From contig RXOD01006304.1 of the NCBI GenBank assembly GCA_005223375.1, positions 1 to 10,734 on the forward strand: a stretch of DNA of 10,734 bases, read 5' to 3'. This stretch comes from Amoebophrya sp. AT5.2 (taxonomy: Eukaryota; Sar; Dinophyceae; Syndiniales; Amoebophryaceae). Below, one piece after another: positions 1 through 7,644 of the stretch (position 1 is the stretch's first letter; each line of letters starts with the position of its first letter). The notes under the pieces were generated by a model. That model did no database searches. It saw only the letters and a program-made list of their open reading frames with translations, and had not been told where the DNA came from. The position numbers and the translations under genes are program-made.

Positions 1-52
1 ACGACAGATAGCAAGAACTACCCTATCAATCTAATTCTAAGTACGATCGCGA

Positions 53-77
53 AGATCTAGCTAAGGAGATCTAGCTA
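53..77. repeat. Short direct repeat AGATCTAGCTA x2
   Basis: The 11-base word AGATCTAGCTA occurs at 53-63 and again at 67-77, separated by three bases, in an otherwise AT-rich stretch without a gene. Its role is unknown. It may be chance or a remnant of a small duplication. Confidence 0.6.
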
Positions 78-152
78 GAAAGGATTACATACTTGATCAA
101 AAGCAGGCGGCGCTAGCTTAACCATTTAAATTTTCTTCTCTTTCTAGTATGC

Positions 153-504
153 CTATTCATCCTTCTGCTCAGTGCAAGAAAACACTGATAAACTGACCAG
201 AGGGTCGGCTTTCAAGGCCAATCCCACCACAGGCCAGATTCCTGCACGAATGAAATTGGGAACGAACCAATGAATATACTCTTTGCTCGTCGCGAGGACA
301 ACGAAGTTCGGGATCGGGATCTTCTGAAAGAAAGCGTGTATCAGCAATGATCTCGCGAGGAGATCTTTCTTCTGAAGCGAACCTGGCGCTGGCTGTACCG
401 TAACTAATAATATGTTCACGACCGCCACTTACCACGAGCACGACAAATAAACCGAAACTTCCCCCTCCGAATGACCATGATACTTCAGATCTTCCATTTA
501 CCAC
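153..504 (-). CDS. Possible exons of an unidentified hydrophobic protein
   Basis: I do not recognise this product. Two overlapping minus-strand frames are open here. A good donor (GTG|GTAAGT) starts at 432 and an acceptor (GGTACAG|) ends at 393. Removing this 40-nt stretch joins the upstream frame (504-433) in phase 0 to a frame running from 392 to the TAG at 153. The joined C-terminal part is about 80 residues, rich in hydrophobic and aromatic residues, and includes FFQKIPIPNFVVLATSKEY. No ATG opens the upstream piece, so any start lies in an exon I cannot place. A competing frame over 169-400 is also open and more charged. The case rests only on splice-signal fit and open frames, so this may be non-coding. 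Confidence 0.22.
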
Positions 505-563
505 TTTGCTGCTTCTTCATTTTGGATGATGATTCACTGTGTTCGCAGTGTCTCGCTTACCAG

Positions 564-770
564 ATTCATCAGGTTCATGAAGATCGTGCTACAGATCTTC
601 ACATCGAACATGCTCGTCGGAGGCCTGCGGCGCAACATCACGTCGGCGGGCTACGATGTGAGTCAGTCCACGACCACGCTTCGAGTACAACTATTTTTCC
701 GCGACAAGTCGCTCGCAATGAATGCCATGCTGGTGCCGTCAACTACATCTTCGCGCAACTCAACTACTGA
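564..770 (+). CDS. Possible plus-strand terminal exon(s), unidentified
   Basis: A plus-strand stretch at 564-657 is bordered by an acceptor-like TTACCAG and a donor-like GTGAGT. It has strongly GC-rich third positions in one frame and would encode about 31 residues including KIVLQIFTSNMLVGG. A second frame downstream ends with AVNYIFAQLNY and TGA at 768-770. A GT-AG intron does not join the two in frame; a GA-AG intron (656-708) would. The same stretch can be read on the minus strand with a GTAAGC donor beginning at 560, so even the strand is uncertain. If real, it would be the only plus-strand gene here, tail to tail with the cyclophilin. I recognise no family. Confidence 0.18.
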   Translation: MHQVHEDRATDLHIEHARRRPAAQHHVGGLRCESVHDHASSTTIFPRQVARNECHAGAVNYIFAQLNY

Positions 771-851
771 AATTCCAATTTTTCTTCATATAGAAGGAAG
801 CTCTTCTTCTTCCCATACAGATACTGATTGATACAGTCGCGCAACAGCGGT

Positions 852-1376
852 CTAAAGTTGTCCGCAGTCTGCGATCACCACGGGTTTGCTCGTTTTGCCG
901 CTGTCCGACCCCACGCTCTCGATTTTTTTGACCACGTCCATACCCTCAATCACTTGTCCGAACACGGTGTGCTTTCCGTCCAGCCACGAGGTTTGCACCG
1001 TGCACAGGAAGAACTGGGAGCCATTCGTGTTTGGGCCCGCGTTGGCCATGGAGAGGATCCCGGGTCCCGTGTGCTTCAGGATGAAGTTCTCGTCCGCAAA
1101 CTTCGCCCCGTAAATAGACTCCCCCCCCGTGCCGTTCCCCAGGGTGAAGTCGCCGCCCTGGCACATAAAGTTCGGAATCACGCGGTGGAAACCCGATCCC
1201 TTGAAGTGGAGCGGCTTGCCGGACGCCTTGCCAATGCCCTTCTCGCCAGTGCAGAGCGAGCGGAAATTCTCCACCGTCTTCGGGCACACGTCGGCGCGAA
1301 GTTCCATCACAATGCGCCCAGCGGAGGCGCCGCCGACCGCCATGTCGAAATACACCTTGGGGTTGGGACCAGCCAT
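852..1376 (-). CDS. PPIA: Cyclophilin-type peptidyl-prolyl cis-trans isomerase (divergent-loop class)
   Basis: This is a complete 174-residue single-domain cyclophilin, a foldase that catalyses cis-trans isomerisation of Xaa-Pro bonds. There is no signal peptide or C-terminal retention motif, so it is probably cytosolic or nuclear. The signature [15 protein letters not shown] spans residues 63-77. Active-site positions equivalent to human CypA are all present: R65, F70, M71, Q73, A111, F123, W131, L132 and H136. A seven-residue insertion around residues 48-54 ([10 protein letters not shown]), with C42, C171 and E86, matches the divergent-loop cyclophilins, where the cysteine pair is a known redox switch. 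The start is the ATG at 1376 in good context (AACAAGATGG). The frame stays open upstream only to a TTG. TAG is at 852-854. No intron is seen. Confidence 0.97.
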   Translation of the reverse strand: MAGPNPKVYFDMAVGGASAGRIVMELRADVCPKTVENFRSLCTGEKGIGKASGKPLHFKGSGFHRVIPNFMCQGGDFTLGNGTGGESIYGAKFADENFILKHTGPGILSMANAGPNTNGSQFFLCTVQTSWLDGKHTVFGQVIEGMDVVKKIESVGSDSGKTSKPVVIADCGQL

Positions 1377-2073
1377 CTTGTTCTTGCAGTAGTTCTTTGC
1401 CTTTTCAAATAAATTCAATGAGTCAACTGCTCGTGCCTACGCGTGGACGTACACAATCAACAGGAGCCTCGAGTCGTGCCGAAAACGAAGGACGGCGCAC
1501 GCCCACGACTTGCTGTTACTCTGTTTCTGGAAATCAATGTTGTGAGATTTAACGAATCAGCGATCCACGTCCCACTCCGTCGTCTTAGCTCTGTTGTACG
1601 TAGTCTATTTCTAGCCTCCTCGTCCTCCAGTTTTGCGCTAGTATAATTGGCTTACCACCATATTGTTCTCTTCTGGAAATAAACGGATGGGCGTTCGCCG
1701 TCCCCGGTGCTTCTGTGATCTGGATGCATCTTCATGGAGCACCAAATTTCATTCATCGCATGGATCACGACCGACGCAGACGCTGAAGGACCCTTACTAG
1801 GCAGTCCTCCTGGTTGGATCGATCATTCGCACGCGTTCCGATCAATAACAAACACGAGGATGATCATTTCCTGTATTAAGAATGCTGATCAGTACATTGG
1901 AGCTTGTTCTCTTGTTATGTTCACCGGCAGATCACACCTCCTTGAAGGAACATCACAACCCCTTACTGGTGGAGGCGCTGGTGCTCGTCGTCGAGGCTAC
2001 GTTTCTCTCAACCTCGTGGCACGAGGATTGCTTCGATGCTCGGCCAGAAGTTGTAGCGCAAGCTCGTTTCTTT
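1377..2073. other. Intergenic stretch, no supported gene
   Basis: This lies upstream of the cyclophilin start and should hold its 5' leader and promoter. I see no long minus-strand frame with coding character. Plus-strand frames here (for example 1734-2264) are low-complexity in sense and match nothing I know. No repeat or RNA gene is recognisable. Confidence 0.6.
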
Positions 2074-2202
2074 CTATGCAGAAAAAATCAAGATGTTGCG
2101 CTCCCGAGGCTGCCTTTTACAGACTGCCGCGACTTCGTCCACGGCAATGGTTTGGAAAATCAACAACAGCACGGCAACATCGCCCCAAAACCAAGTTCTC
2201 AT
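2074..2202 (-). CDS. Tiny ORF with signal-peptide-like start (doubtful)
   Basis: An ATG at 2202 opens a 42-residue frame ending at TAG (2074-2076). It begins MRTWFWGDVAVLLLIFQT, which resembles a signal peptide or single membrane anchor, followed by a short charged tail. The stop itself sits in TTTTTTCTGCATAG, which looks like a 3' splice acceptor, and another open frame follows (RNELALQLLAEHR). This could therefore be the first exon of a small spliced gene, but I found no donor that keeps frame. Chance is a serious alternative. Confidence 0.18.
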   Translation of the reverse strand: MRTWFWGDVAVLLLIFQTIAVDEVAAVCKRQPRERNILIFSA

Positions 2203-2486
2203 GGCGTGCGGCCAGCTGCGTTAAAGTTTTCAGCGAAGAGCTGCGGGAATCCTGTACTCCTTAAAGCGCTTACGTAGCATAGGCTAGAGCGCCGCCCTGC
2301 GTTCTGATGGCCCGTTACGCGTAAATTTGCGTTTCTCTTGAAGTGATCATCGCTCTCGCTCAATATAATCGAACGATATCAAGTTTAACTTTAAAACAGT
2401 GTTAATAATATCTCTTTATCTAAAGCAAAAGCACTCTCTCGCGCGCGTGGCTGCGCCGGGGCCGGCCTGACCTCACTATAGACTTC

Positions 2487-2504
2487 GTCGGCTCCGAGTC
2501 CGAC
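2487..2504. other. Small hairpin abutting the stop codon of the long ORF
   Basis: GTCGG (2487-2491) and CCGAC (2500-2504) can pair as a 5-bp GC-rich stem with an 8-nt loop. It sits immediately after the TAA (2505-2507) of the minus-strand gene, so it would form in the first bases of its 3' UTR. A stem this short can be chance. I see no T-run typical of a bacterial terminator on the transcribed strand. Confidence 0.35.
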
Positions 2505-4580
2505 TTAAAAAACCGCCGCGAAATTAGTACCCAACGCGCTCCCTTCCGCTGCGGTCTTCAGGCTCCTGCATGTCCGCTTCAGCCGGCATAGTTCGTTCGG
2601 TGAGAACAGGCCTCCTGGAAATGCCGGCGCGGACCACCACGAATCCTCGTCTGACGTACGGCTTCCTCTGGCGTTTTGCCGGATATTTTTCCCGAACCCG
2701 AGCCTGCCTTCCGCGAGCGCGTCTTGCCACGCCCGCAGGAACGCGGCTGCGGACTCCCAGTGGTTTCTCCGGGGCAGCTCGCGCTCCAGCCAGTTGTTCC
2801 AGCGCTGGCTGCTATCCACGACCTCCATCGCGCGGGTCTGTACATCGGAGCCGTCGACGGCATTCCCCACGAAATCCCCCCTCGCGTGGACTTGGATGAC
2901 CAGCTGCGGATCGCCGTAGTTTCGCAACGTCCACAACCACACTCCGCGCTGGTAGATCCAGCGACACGCAATCAGCTGCCACACATGGCCGTGCACAGTT
3001 CTGGTCCGCGTTTGCAGGAGGCGATCCACTTCTTCTTCCGTGGGACGATGTAGTTCTCCGACGTAATCTGGTGATGTACTTGGGAAGGATCTTTCTCCTT
3101 CGCCTGCCCCCTCAGCCATGAACGCTCGATGCCCCCCACTCCACATCATTGCAGCATCGTCGGAAAAGTCCGGAATCTGCTGCAGCGTGACCACCGTCTC
3201 CACGAGCTGGAGCTGCGAGACAGCTTCTTGCGGTGCAGGCTGGCGGGGCTGCTGCGCGAACACATTTTCCTGCGCAGTAGCAGTCCCCCCGGTTCCCAGA
3301 CAAAACGCGTCCTGAAGGCTCTTCACGCCCCCGCTGCTGCCCCTGCCGCCCGGAGGAGAACCCGCGGCGCAGCCCGGTGACGCCAAATAATGTGGCGACG
3401 GTGGCGCAAAGTTGATGTTATTGTTGCTCCCCCCGCGCCACAACCAGCTTTCCGGTTGTCTTTGTTCCCCCACTTCTCTATGTCCGCTCCGCCTCGACGA
3501 GGAGAGAGCTGTTGAAGCAGGGGAAAGATTCATCTGGCGGTTGGCACCGCCGTCTTCCTGCGTCCCGGGAGTCCCCCCGTCCCCCAGCACCACCCAGTCC
3601 CCAAGGGCGAAGCGGCGGCCAGTCGGATCCGTTGTCTCGTCCCGGCGGGACTTGACGTACAGGTCGCCGAAGCGGCGCGGCCGCCCCAGGTCCACCCGCA
3701 CAAGCTCCTCGTCGTGCGCCCGGGGCACCCGCATCTGGTGGACCGGGCCCGACGCGTAGACCAGCCCCGTGGTCCGGTGCAGCGCGACGCTACGGTCGCC
3801 GCGCTCGGGATGGATCTGCGGCGTCTGGAGCAGCTCGACCTCGACCACGCCCTGGTTGAGGTTGTACCGGCGGTCGCTGAACAGCAAGACCGCGGGATCG
3901 GGCGGCATGGTGGAGCCCCCGGGAAAAAGGCCGCTGCCAAACCGGAACACGTAGTCCGGGCGGAAGGCGACGGTGGGGAGAAACCGGGCGGTCGCCTCGC
4001 GGACGTCCCACAACGTGACCTGCGCCAACGACTGCCGGTGCGGAAACCGCAATACGTAGCTGGTGCGCAGCGTTCCGCTTCCCTGCTCGTGGCTTTCCAC
4101 CGGTGAGCCGGCTCCGGCAAGCCGCAGCTGCGGAACCGCTTCCACGTCACCGTCATCTTGATGAAGAAACGTATCATGTGTAGCACCAGGTGTCGAAGTT
4201 CTCCTCGTACTACTTGCTGTGGACGCGGTCGTGCTCGTCGTAGGGGCCTGGTTGATATTCACGTCGTCTGCTTTGCGAACAAAGAGCAAGCGTATTGAAG
4301 TCGGGTAGTTCGGTGCCGGTTGATGACCCGCAGCAGAAGGCTGCAGCTGGTCGTCGTGGCGGCCGCGTGGCGGAGACGTACGCTCTTCAGGTTCCGGCTC
4401 GTGCCACCAAGGATCAAGGGGTACCCGCCTCGGGTCCGACGGTGTGGGTGAGGCTGCACCGGCAAGCGACAGCGCAAAGGCGACACGATGCTGCAGATGA
4501 AGGGCAGTGTGCGAAACAGCAAGCGCGACAGCCATAATGCGCATCGTTCGGCGCGATACTAGTACTGCCGCCCACATCAT
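2505..4580 (-). CDS. Large predicted secreted or membrane-entering protein, unknown family
   Basis: This is a single uninterrupted frame of 691 codons from the first ATG (4580; a second ATG follows at once) to TAA at 2505-2507. Its length and GC-rich codons make it very likely coding. The N-terminus is basic then hydrophobic, with MRIMAVALAVSHTAL near residues 13-27 and AFALSLAGAASPTPSD near 34-49. This resembles a signal peptide or secretory/plastid leader. A Pro/Arg-rich stretch follows, then a Ser/Thr-rich linker near residues 110-137. A compact region near 165-345 is rich in beta-forming residues and contains RPDYVFRFGSGLFPGG. A Gly/Ser/Gln-rich linker spans about 345-460. A Trp-rich C-terminal region near 530-640 includes HVWQLIACRWIYQRGVWLW. 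I recognise no catalytic motif or named domain. Later in-frame ATGs (M13, M16) are alternative starts. Confidence 0.78.
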   Translation of the reverse strand: MMWAAVLVSRRTMRIMAVALAVSHTALHLQHRVAFALSLAGAASPTPSDPRRVPLDPWWHEPEPEERTSPPRGRHDDQLQPSAAGHQPAPNYPTSIRLLFVRKADDVNINQAPTTSTTASTASSTRRTSTPGATHDTFLHQDDGDVEAVPQLRLAGAGSPVESHEQGSGTLRTSYVLRFPHRQSLAQVTLWDVREATARFLPTVAFRPDYVFRFGSGLFPGGSTMPPDPAVLLFSDRRYNLNQGVVEVELLQTPQIHPERGDRSVALHRTTGLVYASGPVHQMRVPRAHDEELVRVDLGRPRRFGDLYVKSRRDETTDPTGRRFALGDWVVLGDGGTPGTQEDGGANRQMNLSPASTALSSSRRSGHREVGEQRQPESWLWRGGSNNNINFAPPSPHYLASPGCAAGSPPGGRGSSGGVKSLQDAFCLGTGGTATAQENVFAQQPRQPAPQEAVSQLQLVETVVTLQQIPDFSDDAAMMWSGGHRAFMAEGAGEGERSFPSTSPDYVGELHRPTEEEVDRLLQTRTRTVHGHVWQLIACRWIYQRGVWLWTLRNYGDPQLVIQVHARGDFVGNAVDGSDVQTRAMEVVDSSQRWNNWLERELPRRNHWESAAAFLRAWQDALAEGRLGFGKNIRQNARGSRTSDEDSWWSAPAFPGGLFSPNELCRLKRTCRSLKTAAEGSALGTNFAAVF

Positions 4581-5039
4581 CACCTTCAAGTAGCGTTTGT
4601 TGTGGCAATCGCAGCGCCCGAACGAGGCATGAACACGAAGTCAAACGACCTGGCGTCGGACCATTGCTAGTCCTAACAAGAGTGTCAAGCCGGCCAGGAG
4701 CAAATGCAGATCAATGAATGCAGAACTTCGCGAAGGTGAGCCCGTAGGATCATTTTTAGGAATGATTGTGATCCTGGAACAAATGGAAATGAATCCTCCC
4801 TCGCTCTTTGGTATTGTGTCGCTCGACTTTACGGCTGGAGCTCGACGTTCTCGCACACACTCGCGCACACACTCCCGGATACTTCTTAAGCTCCGCTCTC
4901 AAACATGTTCACGGAGCGTCGCAAAGCACGCGTGCCACTCCCGCAGGACAATCACTTGCTTGCCCCAGGCGACATCCCGGGCTCTTGTGTGCGTCGCGGT
5001 ACTCTTGTTCCATCGCAAAATGAAGATCATGTTTTACAT
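4581..5039. other. Intergenic stretch, no supported gene
   Basis: This lies between the start of the long ORF and the stop of the next minus-strand gene, and should contain a promoter and a 3' UTR. It has a small CA-rich patch near 4853-4875 (two copies of a TCGCACACACTC-like word). I see no frame with convincing coding character. Confidence 0.55.
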
Positions 5040-5747
5040 TTACCCATGTTCGTGGAGATGCTTCACCACTCCGCTGCTGCTCTCCTCAGCAGCCAGCAAG
5101 ACGTCCTCCGCGGCACGCCTTCTTTCGGCGCACAAGCTGCGAAGCCGCCACCGGCCTTCCTCCGCAGCGTTCAACAGCTGCTGTGCCGCCCTTTCGAAGC
5201 AGAAAGGAGTTAAGTGACTAGTACAGGAGGTCCCTTCGCTCTCATCCACCACGCGGTGCGTGGAGGGCGCATCATGGAGCTGTTTCTGCGTTGCCAAGTC
5301 GTCTTGCAAACGTCGCACCACCGCGCGCAAAGCCTTCGCCGCATCACTTTCTTCCCCGTTTTGGTCACCTGGCACCAGCTGCAAAAGATGCCCATACCGT
5401 TCGATGAGCGCCACAACAAGGCCATCCGATAGTGCCCCGCTCCACTCCCCTTCCCGCACAAACATTCCGCTCGGGCGGACAGCTCCAAAATACCGAGCAA
5501 GTCTGCATCTAAATCCTCAATGGTTGGGGGTGACCGGTATGGACACCAGAAGCGTTTCTCGTCGTGCGTCCTGAGGCGCTGAAGCATAGTCGCTGGTGCT
5601 GCGGGTGGGGCTGATGCAATCGAAAACATTTCTATCGGTAACCTCGAGTTCAGAGGACAACATCGAAACCAAAAGCCTCAACAGCCTGACGGTCACGTCT
5701 CCCGAGTTGGCACTGGAGGAAATCGTACAGACAACGATGCGCGCCAT
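5040..5747 (-). CDS. Hypothetical helical protein, probably two exons
   Basis: I do not recognise the family. An ATG at 5747 opens a frame that meets TGA at 5517-5519. The same frame is open again directly after it, down to TAA at 5040-5042. Removing a 42-nt GT-AG stretch (5503-5544), or 36 nt with the alternative TTTAG acceptor ending at 5509, deletes the TGA and keeps frame. The 42-nt version gives a 221-residue protein with the junction reading TLLV-LARYFGAVRPSG. The donor GTCCAT is weak. The second part is rich in Ala, Glu, Arg and Leu with helix-like spacing (AAQQLLNAAEEGRWRLRSL, AERRRAAEDVLLAAEE), suggesting a helical bundle or coiled coil. A third minus-strand frame (5875-5693) begins with a signal-like MLAFLIVVCLPATEV and overlaps the start, so a 5' exon may be missing. 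Without the splice, the safest piece is 5040-5465. Confidence 0.42.
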
Positions 5748-5875
5748 ATGTGTAACTGCGCGGGCGCGACTATCGCGGCTCCCTGCTTCGTGAGCGTCGT
5801 AGTGCCGTGCTCATATTTTTCAGAATCACCGACTTCAGTTGCAGGCAGGCAAACGACAATTAAGAAAGCCAACAT

Positions 5876-6259
5876 ATCTTCTCACTGCGCCGTCATGTGG
5901 TCATGAAAACAGACAATTGACGAATTATCACGGGGGTCAGCATCGAGCACGACATACTCAGCAACCATGCACATCACCGATCACAAGCTTTCCCCGACGC
6001 GCTTCGTTGACGTTGGTGCCCGCGAACACAGAACCACCGCTGTCTACAACCTTGTGCTTTCCATAGCACAATATCAACTTTTTCTATCGCCCGGTACTAC
6101 GCACATGCCATCGCAAGTCGTGTGTTACCCCGTCACCGTGAGGAAGTCCGTCCGTTGGTCGCTTTGCTGCGCACCACAAGCGCTGGGCGCCAGACCCACG
6201 GACTGAGGCTCTTCCGTCTTTCTCAAACAACTCAGAGCTCAACAAGGGGCCCGTGTAAT
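5876..6259. other. Intergenic stretch, no supported gene
   Basis: This lies downstream of the P2 stop and upstream of the hypothetical helical protein gene. It has mixed composition. I see no convincing coding frame, repeat or RNA gene. Confidence 0.55.
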
Positions 6260-6844
6260 TTAATCGAAAAGGTCGAACTCCATCTCCTCTTCCTCCTCCT
6301 CGACGACTTCCTCCTTCTTGGCCGCGGCCGGCGCAGCGCCGCCATCGCCGCCGGAAGCGGCAGCACCGCCGCCGCCACCACCGCCACCGAAGCCCTGCAG
6401 CTTCTCGCGACCCTCCGCGATTACTTCGTGGACGACCTTGCCTGTAAGAATTATCGATGGATTAGATTCTCGATGCTTAAGCTAATGCAAAAGAGTCCCT
6501 CGACGCTGATGTAGTATCTAAACTTATCTCTATCGCATAAAAATGTATCTCGTATTGCGCACAAGCAGCTGCTGGTGCAGCTCCTGTTTCAACTACTCTG
6601 TGATACCCACGCCTAGGCCTACATGATGAATGCATCCGTCCCCAGATGATTCTCTCATCACATGACTTTTAACTTTAAGGAAGAACAAATTAATACCCTT
6701 CATCTCGGAGATCAGCTTTTCAGCCAACGCGGAGTCAAACTCGCCACCGGCGGCTTCAATGATCTTCTTGAGGTCGGCGGCAGTCGGCTCCTCCTTGCCA
6801 GAGAGGACTGTGAGCAGGTAGGAGGAAACGTACTTGAGACCCAT
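6260..6844 (-). CDS. RPLP2: 60S acidic ribosomal protein P2 (stalk protein), two exons
   Basis: Exon 1 (6844-6697) and exon 2 (6441-6260) join to a 109-residue protein, the usual size for P2. P2 pairs with P1 on P0 to form the ribosomal stalk that recruits GTPase elongation factors. The N-terminal dimerisation domain starts MGLKYVSSYLLTVLSG and continues through DLKKIIEAAGGEF and LISEMKGKVVHEVIAEGREKL (about residues 1-64), matching P2 rather than P1. A Gly/Ala-rich flexible hinge (eight consecutive Gly, then Ala-rich) precedes the acidic KKEEVVEEEEEE run and the conserved tail MEFDLFD. Most P proteins end MGFGLFD-like, so the G-to-E and G-to-D changes are variants of the tail. The phase-1 junction falls exactly inside the conserved ISE-x-x-G-K block. 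ATG at 6844-6842; TAA at 6260-6262. Confidence 0.96.
6442..6696 (-). other. GT-AG intron of the P2 gene
   Basis: This 255-nt intron begins GTATTA and ends TTACAG. It is phase 1 and splits the Gly50 codon. It is AT-rich compared with its exons, and a TCTAATC word about 25 nt before the acceptor could be the branch site. The exact fit of the P2 domain across the junction supports the borders. Confidence 0.9.
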
Positions 6845-7644
6845 TTTCGTCGGGAAAGTGGGTGTGGTTTACTGCACAAACAGTAAGATGACGACGTAGT
6901 TTAAAACCAGGGCGGTTCCAAAGTTGGCACTGTGTGTTCGTTCGAAGCGGAAGCGGTGAAAAGTAAAGGAAAATCATATAAGATTCGGTAGATACGATTA
7001 AATATGAAAGTGCTGCGTTCAGATCGGCCACGGGAAGTGATGGCTGCAAGAGGAACGGTCTGAATTTGGATCACGACACGAGGATCTGGAGCCACGCACG
7101 GAGATTTAGATTTTTGCGAGCGATGCAAATCGATGTATCATCGTCACGAGCGCACGGACCGACACCAATCATGCATCTAATTTCCATCCAGTGGGATCTT
7201 CGTATTTCGCAAAGAAGCTGCAGTTGATCCCATTCCCAATGATTTAGACCTGTACGCGTACGATACGCATACGTGTAACCGTCGCCGATACCACCACCTT
7301 CAAGCAGAATCCAGTCAGGCGCGCCCAGCAAAAGAAAAATCCGTTCGATTATTGCTGCAGGACGAAAGCCGCCCCCTCTCTATCTTGAGTGATCCATCTT
7401 AGCCAACAAATGGAGGGCTCTCTGATGGAGGGCTCCTTGTATCGCCGGTGCTCTCTTCAATGAAGTCGCGGGTCGTTTTTTGCGAGCCTTCCCTGTACTT
7501 ATATCCATGTACAAGTGTAAGTGATAATCGGAAAATAAGCGTATACAAACGCCAAACAACCACTCGTCGCCCTTGCCATCAAAAGAGCGGCACAGAGGGG
7601 CCGGACTACTTTTTCCCATGGCTCCATCTTCATCACAGGGCACG
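6845..7644. other. Intergenic stretch, no supported gene
   Basis: This is about 800 bases between the P2 start and the stop of the CstF-64-like gene. It should hold the P2 5' leader and promoter plus the 3' UTR of the neighbour. A minus-strand open stretch at 7071-7331 has no ATG start and no recognisable similarity. I see no tRNA, repeat or clear promoter motif. Confidence 0.55.

Noticed and set aside
828..1412. Plus-strand 194-codon open frame opposite the cyclophilin
   Set aside because: It is the antisense shadow of a clearly conserved cyclophilin gene; GC-rich codons leave the opposite strand open.
1734..2277. Two overlapping plus-strand open frames of 176 and 131 codons
   Set aside because: Neither has recognisable domains or consistent codon use, and they compete over the same bases on the strand opposite all identified genes.
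3714..4106. Plus-strand and alternative-frame open stretches inside the long minus-strand ORF
   Set aside because: They lie wholly within the 691-codon frame and are low-complexity Arg/Pro-rich readings typical of shadow frames in GC-rich DNA.
5183..5216. Candidate 34-nt intron (GTACTAG...CTTCGAAAG) inside the helical protein gene
   Set aside because: It has an attractive pyrimidine tract and acceptor, but removing it breaks a frame that is open straight through.
4714..5217. Plus-strand 167-codon open frame
   Set aside because: It overlaps the minus-strand helical protein gene and covers low-complexity CA-rich sequence; the product looks random with many scattered Ser, Arg and Cys.
7071..7331. 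Minus-strand 86-codon open frame between P2 and the CstF-64-like gene
   Set aside because: It has no ATG at its start and no family resemblance; probably chance in intergenic DNA.
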